64,000 nt of DNA from Catonia carolina (GCA_035578175.1 JAQMRL010000003.1:93784469-93848468), one strand, 5' to 3'. Counted from the stretch's first letter, positions 45,091-56,696 are shown. Notes: generated by a model not told the origin, from the sequence alone. A program made the numbers and translations.

Positions 45091-45500
45091 AGCAATAATA
45101 ATTCTATTATTGGTCACACTAAACTGACACACAGTCACCTCATGACGAAACAAGACTCTGTTTACTGTAGACACTGCAACACGATATTAACTGTCAAACA
45201 TATTCTTGTGGAATGTCCTACCTTGAACACTATACAGAGACAATTTCACTTACCGGACAATTACAAAGATTGCGTTAATCACACACAGTACACAAAGACA
45301 CTGGACTTTATAAAATTTTTTAAAATGCAAAGACAATTTTAATGCAAATAAAAGTGCAATTCATATAAAATAATTTATAATTTAAAAGTCATAAAAGTAA
45401 TTTGTGTTTTTTATGTAATGGGGTCGCTAAAAACTTAGAATGTTGATGCGACCATAATAAACCAATTATATAAAAAAAAAAAATATTATAAAATTTTATT
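45091..45500 (+). mobile_element. I-like LINE, 5'-truncated, 3' end preserved
   Basis: The open frame to the TAA at 45340-45342 reads IGHTKLTHSHLM, VYCRHC and LTVKHILVECP, the Cys/His block (C-x2-C-x7-H-x4-C) that ends ORF2 in I/R1/Jockey-group elements, then a short Lys/Phe C-terminus. The 3' UTR contains GGTCGCTAAAAACTTAGAAT, GTTGATGCGACCATAATAAA and a poly(A)-rich end at about 45470-45512. The last ~40 bp resemble the 3' ends of the tRNA-type SINEs at 3553, 28562, 37140 and 62197. Transcribed with the preceding fragment it would be chimeric. Confidence 0.85.
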
Positions 45501-45512
45501 AAAAAAAAAAAA

Positions 45513-45890
45513 TCCAAATTTTTGCACCACCTTTTACAGAGCCAACGGTTGGGGTTACACATGGTAAGTGTGGAGAGATCAGAACAAGGGTTGTTATTGT
45601 TTACTAATTTTTACTTAACTCGCTTTTATGTCTGGTGGATTGTTTCACTAATGTAAGGATTGTTAACATCTGTGTGGAGTGTATAATTTACAAAAAATAT
45701 GAATGTACGTTAACAACTGCCCGCAGAATTTTTAATTGAAAGCATTGCAGTTTATTTACCGAAAACTAGGGTTTCGCTGAGACATGACCTAAATGTTTTC
45801 CAACTTTGTTTTGGAACTTTCCATCCAGTATTTTTTAGGCGTTGACGATGAAAATATAAACAGGTTAAATTTGACCAATATCATTATGTC
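45513..45890. other. spacer
   Basis: Mixed composition, no repeat partner. The 68-codon plus-strand frame starting at 45793 overlaps the antisense LINE and is not a gene. Confidence 0.4.
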
Positions 45891-46560
45891 TCAAGGATTA
45901 GGCTCAATGGTCTGTTCCGGCATCCATCTCTTTTTAGGTCTTCCCAAGCCTCGCTTCCCTCTAGGTTTATATTTCTATGCTCGCAGAGGAAGTCTGTGAG
46001 CTGGCATGCGAAGTAAATGGTTGGACCAGTTTCTCTTATATATTCTTAACGTTTCTGTGACTGAACATTTAACTCGACGCGGATAGCTTCGTTACGTACT
46101 CTATCTAACCGGGTACAACCTTTGACTCTCGCGAAAATCTCATTTCAGTAGCCTGGATAATAGTTTCATCTTCTATAATGACACCCATGTTTCACTCCCA
46201 TGTTATGAGTGGTAAAGCCATTGCTGTCTAACATTTCATTTGGGTGTCCTGTCTCGTTTTTTTTCCTATTCGTCAGCTAATAGAACCACATACGGCGCTG
46301 AATTTTGCTAGTTTCTTACTCACGTCATCATCCTCGTCATAGGAAGTCCAGCATCCTAAACATTTAAAATCTTGAACTTGTTTTATAGTTCGGTTACAAA
46401 GTATAATTTTTGAGCGCACCGGCCATCTTCCCTTCAATGCCATAATCTTAGATTTTTACGCCGATATTGTAATACAAAACTCTACGCTAATATCGTGCAA
46501 CTTATAAATGGCATATTGGAACCTGTCTTCTGTTTCATAAATAATAACTGTTCTAGTAAT
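45891..46560 (-). mobile_element. LINE ORF2 C-terminal third, many stops
   Basis: The reverse complement shows in order FKILNV-GC, SYDEDDDV, KKTRQDTQMKC, a degraded PLITYxxxTWV, RLYPVR, SYPRRVKCSVTETLRIYKRN, MPAHRLPLRA and KYKPRGKRGLGRPKKRW, ending EQTIEPNP and TGA (complement of 45891-45893). This is the whole post-palm region of an RTE-like LINE ORF2 (FKYLGC-SYEED, TQxKxYxxMALPxLxYGSETWV, NWxxHLxRMPxxRLP). More than ten stops or frameshifts, so it is old. Confidence 0.85.
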
Positions 46561-47034
46561 ATTTTAAAATTGTTTTTCAAATAAATTTTCTTTAGATAAA
46601 GAATCAAAATCAGTATAGTAGTTGATTTAAAAAAAAGTACCCCGTTATCGTACCATGTATAATTTAATAAATGTTTTGAATTCTTTTGAGAAATATTAAT
46701 TACTTAAAATCATTCCTCCCATAAAATTTTCGGCCTACGAAATAAATTAAGAGTAACGCACCAATTAAAGGATTAAAGAAAACATATGAAAAGGTTTAGT
46801 TTGGTAACATGAGAAGAGTATGCACAGGATGTACAGGTAATTTCTTTTTAACAATAGATACATGCAGGCGTAGTTTTTTAAAGAAAGGATAATGAGCTTA
46901 ATGTACAGAGTAGTGGAAAGTTTTTTCGTGAGATCTCTTTAAGGAAAAAGAATATAGCATGAATTACGTCTACGTAGGCAATAGGTACGAAGATATTTTT
47001 AGGTGACTTTTGAATGTTAATAAGAGGGTGTTTT
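46561..47034. other. AT-rich spacer
   Basis: No feature; may include further decayed LINE sequence upstream of the minus-strand ORF2. Confidence 0.35.
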
Positions 47035-47345
47035 ATAAGGGATGGACGGTATTAGGGCTGCACGGATGGCTGGTTGCTTTCACATGAGACCGGTCCAATA
47101 CAGCTATAGGTTTCCCCGGCACCCCCCATAACGGACAATTCATCCACGTTGTCAGAAGATCACCCTCGACAGTGATGTCTTTACAAGGTTGTCAATCCGC
47201 AACTCATCCTCTCTCTTTCCTCTCTTAATTACGTCTTTCAATCACTTGATCATTGAATAGACGGACCGACATTACCGCTGTCTACTGGCTGTCTCACGAA
47301 CAAATCTTGTCCGTACCATTAAAAAAACAACAATAACAACAATAA
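47035..47345 (+). repeat. GC-richer retroposon-like block with (AAC)n end
   Basis: Balanced composition (GGTTTCCCCGGCACCCCCCA, GACGGACCGACATTACCGCT), ending in AAAAACAACAATAACAACAA. The simple-repeat 3' end suggests a retroposon in plus orientation. No second copy or clear target duplication in the window. Confidence 0.4.
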
Positions 47346-48955
47346 ACGTATTACTTGTTACTTTTTTGTGAAAGGGGTAGATCACTAGAAAAACAGTTAC
47401 CGTTTCACATCAGATGAAGTAATCTGGCACATTCTGGATGAAATTCTTTAAAATGATCAATACTAAACCCATCGTGATTTGAAAATCACAACGTAGGTAA
47501 AGAATCGATGTAGTTTTCTTTTTAAGACAATACAAAAGGGTGACCCCCATTTGTGTATACGTACAAACAACAAGTCAAATTAAATGTACTCCAATAATAC
47601 AGAATGTAAAATTTGAAGGAAAGTTGTTGGAATCCTTTTAAATGAAATGTTGTTCTTTCATGAGTTTAATATGTACCTTCTATGTTAGGTATAACTAACA
47701 TATGTTAATATGTACCTTATGTTAGGTAGTATAAGCTATTTTAAATGGACTGTACGTATGTATTTTTTGTGAATAAACTCTTCTGGTCACTGCATATTAC
47801 CTGGCCAGAGAAATTAATGTAGTAATTAGTTATTTGTGCTTGTGTAGATACCTACACTCCAAAAAAATTTAGAAATTTCCAGAAGGTATGCCATGAAACG
47901 TTCTGTAATACAACGATTTTAGGTTAGCTAACGAAATTTTGGGATATGAGATAAATGAAATTTTATGTGGGCAGAAAAATGGGTGTATCAAAAATTCTTC
48001 TGAGTACACATCATTAATATTAATACGATTACGTATGCCTTTTATATTATTGTAAAATCTTTACATTATTATTAAAATATTCCAATGAAAAATTATTAGC
48101 ATTTTTACTGTCGTTTTTCTTAGGGGTTGGAATTTACCCTTTATGTTCCGATCTACTTTTTATTACATTATATAAGAACTAGAAAGAAGAGATACACAAG
48201 GAGATAGTATATTCCATTAAAAAAAGTATTAAGGGTGAGTAGCGGGGAGGGGGTGTACGTTCGAGAAAAAGAGTATTATGTTTTAAGTTGCATAAGGGTT
48301 GTAGAATAGGCGCATGCCTTCTACTGGTTTTTTAACCCTTTAAAAGTTTAATCTAAACAAAAGAAAATATTTTCATGAATTATTCCAGTTTGGTTTTATT
48401 ATTTTGCTCTGTCTGACCACATAATATAAAAATATAAGTAACTTTCGTGCACATAGAAACATTAACTACACATGACCACCCGTTCATCTTATTGTCCTAC
48501 AAAAATAAAACCCACGAAAACTGAACATAAATACCGAAAAAACCGCAGTAAATTTACATCTCGTTAACCTTCAAACAGTACACCTGACTATCAGCAAAAG
48601 TCATAATCTTATGTATACGAGTAGTCAATTAAGTTGAATGATTGACCTTAAAGGCATAAGCCAATTTTAGGGGTGCTTTTTACCGAAAATCTTAAATAGC
48701 CATTCAACCAAGAGTCAGACAAAATGTACAATACAACAGTTGTCTTTTATTTCTAGCGTTATATCGTCAGTGGATATCGTCGATCAACATGGTCCATCTA
48801 ATTCTATCAACCGCAGATCGGAAAAATCGATTGACATCAGATCAGTCCACTGTCTGGTCTTTAAGCTAAAACGTTCATGATTGACCAGGCCCCTTCTCAC
48901 TCGATTTTTTGCTACAGCGCCAACTCTTATTACATTTAAAAGTTTTTTTTGTATT
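47346..48955. other. AT-rich spacer
   Basis: Contains a partial duplication: AATATGTACCTT(C)TATGTTAGGTA near 47670 and 47708. A G-rich run GGGGAGGGGGTG lies at 48244-48255. No gene signal. Confidence 0.4.
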
Positions 48956-49380
48956 TTTAACTTTATTAATCAAAATTTGAAGGGAAGAGCCCGAACTGGA
49001 ATACTAATGAAATTTTATAAGACAATGGCTGTCCCAACATTGACGTATGACAGTGAGGCCTGAGTGTGGACGAAGAAATATGAAAATTCCATTAAATCGG
49101 CAGAGATGCGCTTCTTAAAAAGCATTAGCAGCTGTAGTCGACTGGATAGGTTCAGAAATAAGGATATACGCCGGGAGTTAGATGTATATACTCTTACGGA
49201 GACAATTATGGAGTACCACCGGAAATGGACCGATAATCTTGAACGATATCTCTACACAGGATTTCTAAACTGATCAGAAGTTACAGGCCCATTGGACGGC
49301 GCAATCCGGAGTGACCGGTGCCTAGGTGGATGCTGGAACAGGTCTTGGGACGTAATCCTTGATTGGAAGAAGAAGAAGAC
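48956..49380 (+). mobile_element. LINE ORF2 C-terminus with (GAA)n tail
   Basis: Reads NLKGRARTGILM, FYKTMAVPTLTYDSEA, an in-frame TGA (49061-49063) where the family has Trp, then VWTKKYENSIKSAEMRFL, FRNKDIRRELDVYTLTETI and YHRKWTDNLERY, a stop at 49271-49273, and, continuing, YRPIGRRNP and WMLEQVLGRNP before the terminal stop. The 3' end is GGAAGAAGAAGAAG (49367-49380), a simple-repeat tail. Apart from two stops the frame is largely intact, so this copy is younger than most LINE fragments here. Confidence 0.85.
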
Positions 49381-49499
49381 TTTATTAAATTTATCTAAAA
49401 GCATTTTTGCCGTAAATTGTTTTTTAACCTGTATTTTAAGAATAAAACAATTTTGATGCGGGTTTGTATACAGAATTATAAATTTCCTCTAAATTTCTT

Positions 49500-49735
49500 C
49501 TTAATTAGTCTGACACTTTTAGAACATCATTATTATGATCTTCATTTTGTCTACAGCTGTTATAAATAATACTGGGTTGCTCATCTATACCATTGACAGA
49601 GATTCGTGAGCCAAGATAGTTTCCAGCGTTTTGGTTAATAAAGATAAGGAGGAATTCGTACTGTTTGTTTCTCATGACACGTCCAAAGTATTCCAATGTT
49701 CGTCTCTCGACCGTCTTTAATACTTATTTTTCATT
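49500..49735 (-). mobile_element. LINE ORF2 fragment (LEYFGxVMR block)
   Basis: The minus strand reads KTVERRTLEYFGRVMRNKQY, then LLIFINQ, matching the LEYFGHIMRxxxRYxLLxLI block that precedes the GKRGxGRR block in several insect LINEs. After about 49630 the similarity fades although the frame stays open to 49505. Confidence 0.6.
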
Positions 49736-49850
49736 ATTTTTTTTTGTAATACTTCTTTGTTAATAATTATGATCTATGGAATTTCCATTAACTTACGCTA
49801 GACCCACAACTCGAATTCCTCAGGAACTTTACATTTCATAATCTCTGTAA

Positions 49851-50236
49851 ATGCCCATAACTGGGCGATTCAGGGTGATTGTTAAATTATTTGGACTCTA
49901 TCTGCTAGTTCCAGGGCTACAAAATATAGTTCCGTTTCTTATCACATAGTCAGCCTATATGACTGAAACACTTAAGAGGTGTTAAGACACTAGTCAGAGT
50001 TATCTCCTCCGAGAGTAATGAATTTCATTATACAACCAGACCCTGTAGTGAATGGACAAGTGAATGTGTCATTTGCAGGGTGGAAAGCAGATGCTTTTCA
50101 GAGGGCCTGGTATGCTGATCAGCATACTTTTTCACTCGGTGAGGAAGTATATGGTAAAACACCTCACTCCTCGTTTTACTTACTAAAGCCTATAGAGGTT
50201 CAAACCAGCCTTTTGGCTGATGACCAAAACAACAAC
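49851..50236 (+). mobile_element. SINE-A copy 6, full length
   Basis: Head ATGCCCATAACTGGGCGATT, tail GATGACCAAAACAACAAC. The target duplication AATCTCTGTAA lies at 49840-49850 and 50237-50247. It has a ~12-bp internal deletion around GAGGTGTTAAGACAC relative to other copies. Confidence 0.9.
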
Positions 50237-50247
50237 AATCTCTGTAA

Positions 50248-51575
50248 GAGTCTAAGTTTTCACGGCGTAGAAAAGAATGCTCAATCCGTAAAAGCCTCTG
50301 AACTGAGTCTAGCCTAGTATCTACTTAATATACAAAATTTATCATCGTTAGGAGTATTTGATGGTTTTTAAATGTAGTAATGATTTAAATGTATCAAAAT
50401 ATTGTAATTTTGAAGAAACTGATATGTTGAACGAGAACAGAGCCCCTCCTCCCGCGAATGTCTCCTGGGATATAACTTAATGAGTTTAGAAAATGTAGTA
50501 AAGCATGTTTAGCAAAAACTCTAAAGCAGTTTTTAGGAACATGTAATTGTTTTCTTTTTCCAGTTAATTATAATTTTCATAGTTTTTCATTAGTTTTTAA
50601 AGTTGATTTTTAGAAAATTAATATAATAAATAAAATATAATATAATAAATTGTAAATTGGGCTTTAAACAAATTCCTAAAAACCCTTTGGGGTTAAATGA
50701 GAAATTTTAGTTTTCAATAATAATCCAATTCGGTCCAGTAATTGATGTTCTTAACTAGTTTAAAATACATGACCTTTCATTAAATTTCCTTTACAGTGTC
50801 AACTAAAAATCAACTAAAATTCTATAATTCAAAAAATGAAATTCTTTATTCAATATTAAATTTTTGACGAAACAAAATGTATAATTTTATTTTGTCCAAA
50901 TCACAATGGGGAAATTTAATTGATTCACTACAGAAACGTTGTAAAAATTCAATGTAACTACATAAAATATTTCATTATTAAAAATTCTTAATAAAATACT
51001 TGTACATAAAAATATCAATTGAAGAATAATTTACGAAATAAGAAATTTAATATTAAATATTTTATTTTAAAAGGAAGGCAAAGAGAGATTAAATGAACTG
51101 AAAAGCGGATGTTTCCGCCTTCTATGAAATATGAGGTATTAAAGATAAGTTATAAATATTTATAAACGATATGAATATACTGCATTTAAATAATCATTTC
51201 AATTTAAAAAGCAATTTTTAATCAAAAATTATTGTAATTGTTAGTATTATTATTATTGTTGCAGGTGTTATCGTTTCCATTTTGTCTCGTATGAAATAAA
51301 TACATAAAAGAAGTTTATTTTAAGTAAAATTTGGGGTAGGTAATGGGAAAGTTACGTTACTAATGGAATTAAAAAGGAGACGGTCCAGATATTCACTTGG
51401 AGAAGTCAAGAGAAACTGTTCGGATACCTTGACCAGAACTACTAAAAATTACATGAGGAATGTTAAAAAAATAACATCTTTCTTATGAAAATAACCTTTT
51501 GATATGAATTATAAAATGAATAAAATAAATAGTCATTTATATAATTTTTTCATTTTCCAATATAACTTTCTTCCG
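50248..51575. other. AT-rich spacer
   Basis: No frames over 60 codons beyond the SINE edge. ATTATTATTATT run at about 51245-51260. Nothing else. Confidence 0.45.
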
Positions 51576-51812
51576 TGGTTCAAATCCTAGTAAAGATTAA
51601 ATGGATTTCAATACTAGACAGTGGTTACCGGTGTACTTTGATGGTTGGGGTTCAATTATTCATACTCTCTCAGGAGTGGCTGGTCTGAATCTGTACGAAA
51701 CTTCACCTCATTTACACGGCATACATATCCTTTTCATCTCATTGCACCATGGGGTTGTGTATTGCTCTAAAATAAACAGATTGCAGCGTACACATATTAC
51801 GGTTTATAAAAC
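51576..51812 (+). mobile_element. SINE-E, 5' truncated
   Basis: Starts at the B box (GGTTCAAATCCTAGTAAAG) and continues through CTAGACAGTGGTTACCGGTG, GATGGTTGGGGTTCAATTAT and CAGATTGCAGCGTACACAT. The A box and the palindromic arm are missing. No clear A tail. Confidence 0.8.
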
Positions 51813-52488
51813 TTCCAGATAAGTTAAAATTGCTTGTAATAATAATCAATTTCTTTTAACCATAGGTTGGAGAAATTATAATTAATAATATTGAGACAAA
51901 CCTACAACAGTTTGATATATTTTGAATGATATATATTTTATGGAAAGTCATAAAATATGGATAGAACAGATTTCACGGGTGTTTCACTTCATAAAAACAA
52001 GCTTCTGTAAATGAAATAAAATGGCTGTAGGTTAATTTTGTAAACGTTCGTGTCAAATTGTACAGGATAAATAAAATCTGACATTAGTTTCAAATCTAAA
52101 TTGAATTAAAAATATATAATTTACAAAAATAAATTTGTACGTATAAACGAAGCTTCAGGACAATAAATGTTTCTGATAGTGATTTTACAGTTTTTACGAT
52201 ACAAAAGGCATTTTATATCATGAAAATAACTAAATGTTTAGTAAACTGACAGATTTATATAAAAAATGTCTGAAAATAACTACCAGAGTATGTATTGACG
52301 GGCATAATTGGCAAAAGAAAGTCGAAAAATTGAGATATGTAATAAATGTAAATATTTCATGACCAAAGAATACAATAAATAATGGAAGACAGAAATAGTA
52401 CAAGCAAAAGAAACTGTGCAATTTCTTAAAAGAGAAAGGAAAGTTTTTTTTTTGGAATGTCTGAGTATGTTTAATGGTTACCTGTTTT
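51813..52488. other. AT-rich spacer
   Basis: The 63-codon minus-strand frame (52230-52421) is Phe/Cys-rich chance translation. No repeat. Confidence 0.4.
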
Positions 52489-52497
52489 AGTCAATTA

Positions 52498-52895
52498 GTA
52501 CAGCCTAATCGACAGGCGGGTAGAGTGTTAAATTATTTGCACTCAATCTGCTACTTTTAGGGCTACAGAAAAAATAGTTCTGTTTCTTATCATATGGTCA
52601 GCCAATTATCTGACTGAAGCATTTATGAACAGAAGAGGTAAAGGTGTAAAAGACAGTCAGAGTTATCTCCTCTGAGAGTAGTAAATTTCATTATATAGCC
52701 AGACCTTGTGGTGAATGAAGTGAAGGAGTCTTTCACCGGATAGAAAGTAGATGCTTTTCAGAAGGCCTGGCATGCTGATAAGCATTTTTTTTACTCAGTG
52801 AGGAAGGCAATAGTAAACCACCTCACTCCTCGTGTTACTTAGTAAAGCCTCTAGAAGTTCAGACCAGCCTTTCGGCTGATGACCTTAACAACAAC
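52498..52895 (+). mobile_element. SINE-A copy 7, full length
   Basis: Head with CGACAGGCGGGTAGAGTGTT, tail GATGACCTTAACAACAAC. The target duplication is AGTCAATTA (52489-52497) and AGTCGATTA (52896-52904), one mismatch. Confidence 0.85.
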
Positions 52896-53054
52896 AGTCG
52901 ATTAAAATATAGTGCTGAGTAGATTCAAATTGGATGAAAAAGTGTCCGTAAAAGTTTAGTTTCTAAATAATTGAAAGATTAGATTAAAGTAAAAATCCCT
53001 GTATCACTGTAATCGGTGAGCAAAGTCAAGCGTTAAATTTAATAAAAAGATTTA

Positions 53055-53207
53055 GGTTACAAATGGTTTGAAATATCGGAAGCAGGAGTAAATGGAGGTA
53101 ATCTGATGAGAGGCAAGAAGTATAGAATGCTGCATAATATATGTCGGGAAAGTTAGAGGGAAAGCAAGGTCTAGGTCGACGAAGAGGAAATCGTGGTTGA
53201 GGAATCT
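53055..53207 (+). mobile_element. LINE ORF2 tail, part 1 (interrupted)
   Basis: Reads LMRGKKYRMLHNI, then GKLEGKQGLGRRR and, one frame over, KSWLRNL. GKxxGKRGxGRRRxSWLxNLREWY is the terminal block of a common insect LINE class. The reading is cut exactly at the TTA that duplicates around the TIR element 53211-53609. Confidence 0.8.
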
Positions 53208-53210
53208 TTA

Positions 53211-53609
53211 AGGCCTTTTCCCACGAAGCTAGTTTACTAGCTGCTAGTACTAGCAGGACCTACTAGCGCGTCGGTGACGGTTCCCATGACAGTATTTTAC
53301 TAGCTTCTAGTACTAGCAGCTTACTAGTAACTAGCAAAAATTTCAAACTTTCACACCGAGCTAGTTTACTAGGGCTAGTCAATCACGTGACCTAATCTCC
53401 CCTACTAGCGCTAGTAAGCAACGTTCACACCGAGTTAATTTACTAGTGCTAGTGAACCACGTGATTCTCCCCTACTAGCGCTATTAAAATCAACTATGTT
53501 CAAAGTTACTAGCGCGCTAGTGAATACTAACGCTAAACTAGCTGCTAGTTATTCGTTCCCACGACGCTAGTACTAGCTGGTAGTAAACTAGCGTCGTGGG
53601 AATAGACCT
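53211..53609. mobile_element. CTAG-saturated TIR element (399 bp), PIF/Harbinger-like
   Basis: The left end AGGCCTTTTCCCACGAAGCT and the reverse complement of the right end AGGTCTATTCCCACGACGCT match at 17 of 20 bases, and the inverted similarity continues for ~45 bp (GCTAGTTTACTA, GCTAGTACTAGC). TTA flanks both sides (53208-53210, 53610-53612), a 3-bp duplication typical of PIF/Harbinger. The interior has 25 CTAG tetranucleotides and a 74-bp direct repeat (TTCACACCGAG at 53350 and 53424, each followed by CACGTGA and CTACTAGCGCTA). No ORF. It inserted into a LINE coding tail. Confidence 0.85.
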
Positions 53610-53712
53610 TTAGGAGTAGTATGGTGCAAATTCGGTAACCTTATTTGGTCGAGCATTCGACAAAAAAGTGGCCTTGATGATAGCTAAAGTTTTCACAGGA
53701 CAAAGTATATAA
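53610..53712 (+). mobile_element. LINE ORF2 tail, part 2
   Basis: Continues the LINE of 53055-53207 in frame: two degraded codons, then YGANSVTLFGRAFDKKVALM and IAKVFTGQSI. Family pattern: REWYGxxSxxLFRAAxxKxxxAMMIANxRxGxGT. A stop follows. This continuity confirms the TIR element boundaries. Confidence 0.8.
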
Positions 53713-54155
53713 AAAAATTAAGAGATTATTTTCTAAGTGTGGTATATGGGTTCCATACCAAACTTTTGTCTGGTGTCTATGCGAAGTATCTCACTGAGGT
53801 TCTTTTGTTAAATTGACGTTATTTTTTTGATAGACAAGTGGACCTGTTTTTCATTTGAGAGTATACATTATGTAATTATCCTGAATTTAATTTAGTCTTC
53901 CAAGAAGGATAATAAAACAAAAAAAAGCTGTTGTGAAAATATTCAACGAATCGGTCATAAATTTTTTGTCATTAATTTTTCTTACGGTCCTGTACATTGA
54001 GCTGTACAATTTCCGTATACGAGTAATGATATTTAAATAACGGTTGGGAATTTTACTTTAAGGAGAAAAGGTACCCAGTGTGGTACATTCTCCGTTTACA
54101 ACAACGGGTGTTGTCCGTTATTCAAGAGGTCTCTACTCCATTTTCGCTTTAGACG
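53713..54155. other. spacer
   Basis: Probably includes 3' UTR of the flanking LINE remnants. No motif, and no poly(A) boundary seen. Confidence 0.35.
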
Positions 54156-54432
54156 TCATACAGTTGGAAAGTTCCTTCTAGCTAGTTCACGGGCTAATTG
54201 GTTTATATGGTCATCTAGTCGTTCGTGAAATTTACTATAGAAGGATGCGGTTAGTTCTTTTATTGTCTGAATTTTTAAATCGTAGTGGAGAATTTTGTTG
54301 CTTACAAAAAAAGGAGCGCCAGAAGAAAGCTTAAGAACTTTAATTGAAAGGCCTGGATCGACTTTAAGTAACTCTCTGCCGCTACTCCAAAGAGCTGAAC
54401 ACCATAACTCTAGATTGGTCTCAAAAGGGTTT
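54156..54432 (-). mobile_element. Jockey-like ORF2 C-terminus, still open
   Basis: The minus strand encodes ~90 residues without a stop from about 54432 to the TGA (complement of 54156-54158). In order: ELWCSALWSSGRELLKVD, SGAPFFVSNKILHYDLKIQT, FYSKFHERLDDHINQLARE and RRNFPTV. This matches the end of Jockey/R1-group RTs (IxLWGxA-x-S-NAPWYVTNKxLHxDLxIPTVxEEI-YHxRLxxHPNxLAxxL). Upstream RT is absent, so it is a fragment even though its frame is intact. Confidence 0.8.
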
Positions 54433-54739
54433 TGTATAATTAAATTTTGGAACGGAGGTACAATTTTGATGGAAGGTTATTAAGCAAATAAAGATTAAGT
54501 GATGGTTTTAAGTTAAGCAAAATTTAGCTTAGTTCTGTTTAAATGTTAGCCGGTTTGGAGCACCATTTATTTGATCCTATGTAAGGTATTTTTATTTGAT
54601 GAATTTTAATTTTTCGAATAGATAAAAAAAATATATTTTACGTTGGATCTGAATTGTTATTAACTTCGTTAATGCTACTATTAATATAAATAAAATATTT
54701 AGAAATTTCTGTAAAAGTGCGATAGTGAAATGGAAGTAA
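54433..54739. other. spacer
   Basis: AT-rich; no extension of the Jockey frame could be read. Confidence 0.4.
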
Positions 54740-55230
54740 AGTTTAATGCGGTACAAGTGGGACTCCAATTAGGATTGGATATTCACGTAAATCATAGGGG
54801 CAGTGCGTCGGTGGCGGTCCTATCGTCTGCAACGATCTAAATCCAATTTGGTTTACGAGCACGAACGCGAGTCTACCGTCCAAGCATAGAGTTTAAAACG
54901 TATATTGCTGTTGGCATGGTTGCGGACGGCGAACATTGAAGGCGGCGAGGCGAGGCTAGACGGCGTTGCTTTGTGCACATTCAATGGTAATGTGCACACG
55001 CGCGCGCACCGTACCGTGGTCACTACATTAGACCCAGCGCAGTTTGAATATCAATCATCGGCTAGCGCAGCCACTAATTTATTTTATGCTATCTCCATCA
55101 TACTCTCCTATTATTGATCTAATTCCTGAATGAAACACCCTCGTCCAACGCCATGTCATCTCTCCAATACATCGGTATGGACTAACGAGCCCATTACAAG
55201 CGCTCCACTCATATAAAACATCATTGAACA
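54740..55230. other. GC-richer single-copy island with a hairpin
   Basis: High CpG for this window (GTGCGTCGGTGGCGGTCC, GGCGGCGAGGCGAGGC, ACACGCGCGCGCACCG). GTGCACATT and AATGTGCAC form a 9-bp stem around 54975-54999. A 70-codon plus-strand frame (54905-55117) exists, but no domain is recognisable. No repeat partner. It could be a promoter/first exon or a conserved element of a neighbouring gene; the evidence is only composition and lack of repeats. Confidence 0.4.
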
Positions 55231-56696
55231 TATAAATACACATTCATGTGTACACACGGTCGTGGATACAAAAACATTTTATGTACGCGTACACTAAATG
55301 TTGGTTTTTTCCTTATAGTTACGGATTCTAAAATTAGTAGTCGTATGAATTGAACGTTATGTAAATACTCTAAACATACGTAGAAGAGAAAATATACAAC
55401 ACTACTAAACAAAATTTATATTAATTGTTTTTTTTCTTTATGAAGATTACTTTCAATCAACTTCCCGTAATACATAACTGTTCCAGTATTCATGTTATCT
55501 TTTTCAAAAAATCCAATATCAATAAAATTTGTAAAAAAACAATTTTTCAATAGCTAAATAACAACCGTCGTGTCGTTGAATTAATAAAACTTTACAAATA
55601 GAGAAATGAAAGAAAATGAAAAATATTAATATATTTTTTAATCGTTTCATTAAAAAACATGAATAACGAGTTAAACCTACGCTATTAAAAATTAATTTTA
55701 AATTTCTAAATTAAATGTAAATTACGGTGGCAATACTAGGTACTCATTGTAGACGTTTAAATCGTTTCTGACTAAAGGATCTCCTCGATCAGTTATAGGA
55801 CTGTAATGACGTCTGGTAGTTTCAACAAGTCAATCAAGTTTACAAACCATTTAGTACTAAATTTAGCTGTTAATACAAATTTTAAATACATACTCAAAAT
55901 GCTCAATAAAATATGCGAGAAGAGATTTGGATGATAACAGTTAGTGTGTTGGAGGCTGAGGAGTTAAGGATGGAGGAGAGACAAGTTTAAAAAGTAAAAA
56001 CTAGCTTACAAGTAACTTATTTCAGATAAATACAGGTTGAAGGTTAAGTTTTTAATTCCCAATGGGTTCTACAATGAGGTTCAATCATGAAAGTATTTTC
56101 AATGTATCAGTCGGTTTCTGATTACGAAAACCCACTGATGTTGACATAAACGTGAACGAAGCAAGAACGCAGATGGTAATTCAGAAGAAAAAACAACGAT
56201 TATTCAACTTGATTCCATTAACTTTAATTAATTAAGTGATTTAATTAAATTTCCAAGGATTTTCCTTTTAATAAGACCTTTCACGTACAATGTATTAGTT
56301 TAACTTAGACGGCAGTAATTAAAATCGTACTGTGGAGCTAACAAATGTTAAGAGGTACTTTAACGTAGCTCTTCAGTCCCGATTGTAGGAAGAGAAAATT
56401 CGGTCCATATTACCATTAAGAAAACAATTCCCTGTAATCAAAATGAAAGTTAAAATACCGTTATATCGCATAAGAATTAGAAGACTGTACCTTTAAGTTT
56501 AAGTCTCTATAATTTTAAATAAAACTTAATGAAAGGGTAAAAAGTTTATTATTTTGTCACTGAAATAAATTAGATAATTAAAATCGGAAGTATGCACTTT
56601 ATAAACTTCGATTTCCAAAAGAAAATATTTAATTTAAAATAAATTGAAGTGGTTAAACTGTAAACAATTTGATAAACGATTTATAATAAGTTTGTC
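55231..56696. other. AT-rich spacer
   Basis: 1.5 kb without recognisable repeats. The minus-strand frame 55221-55412 is not convincing. Confidence 0.45.
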
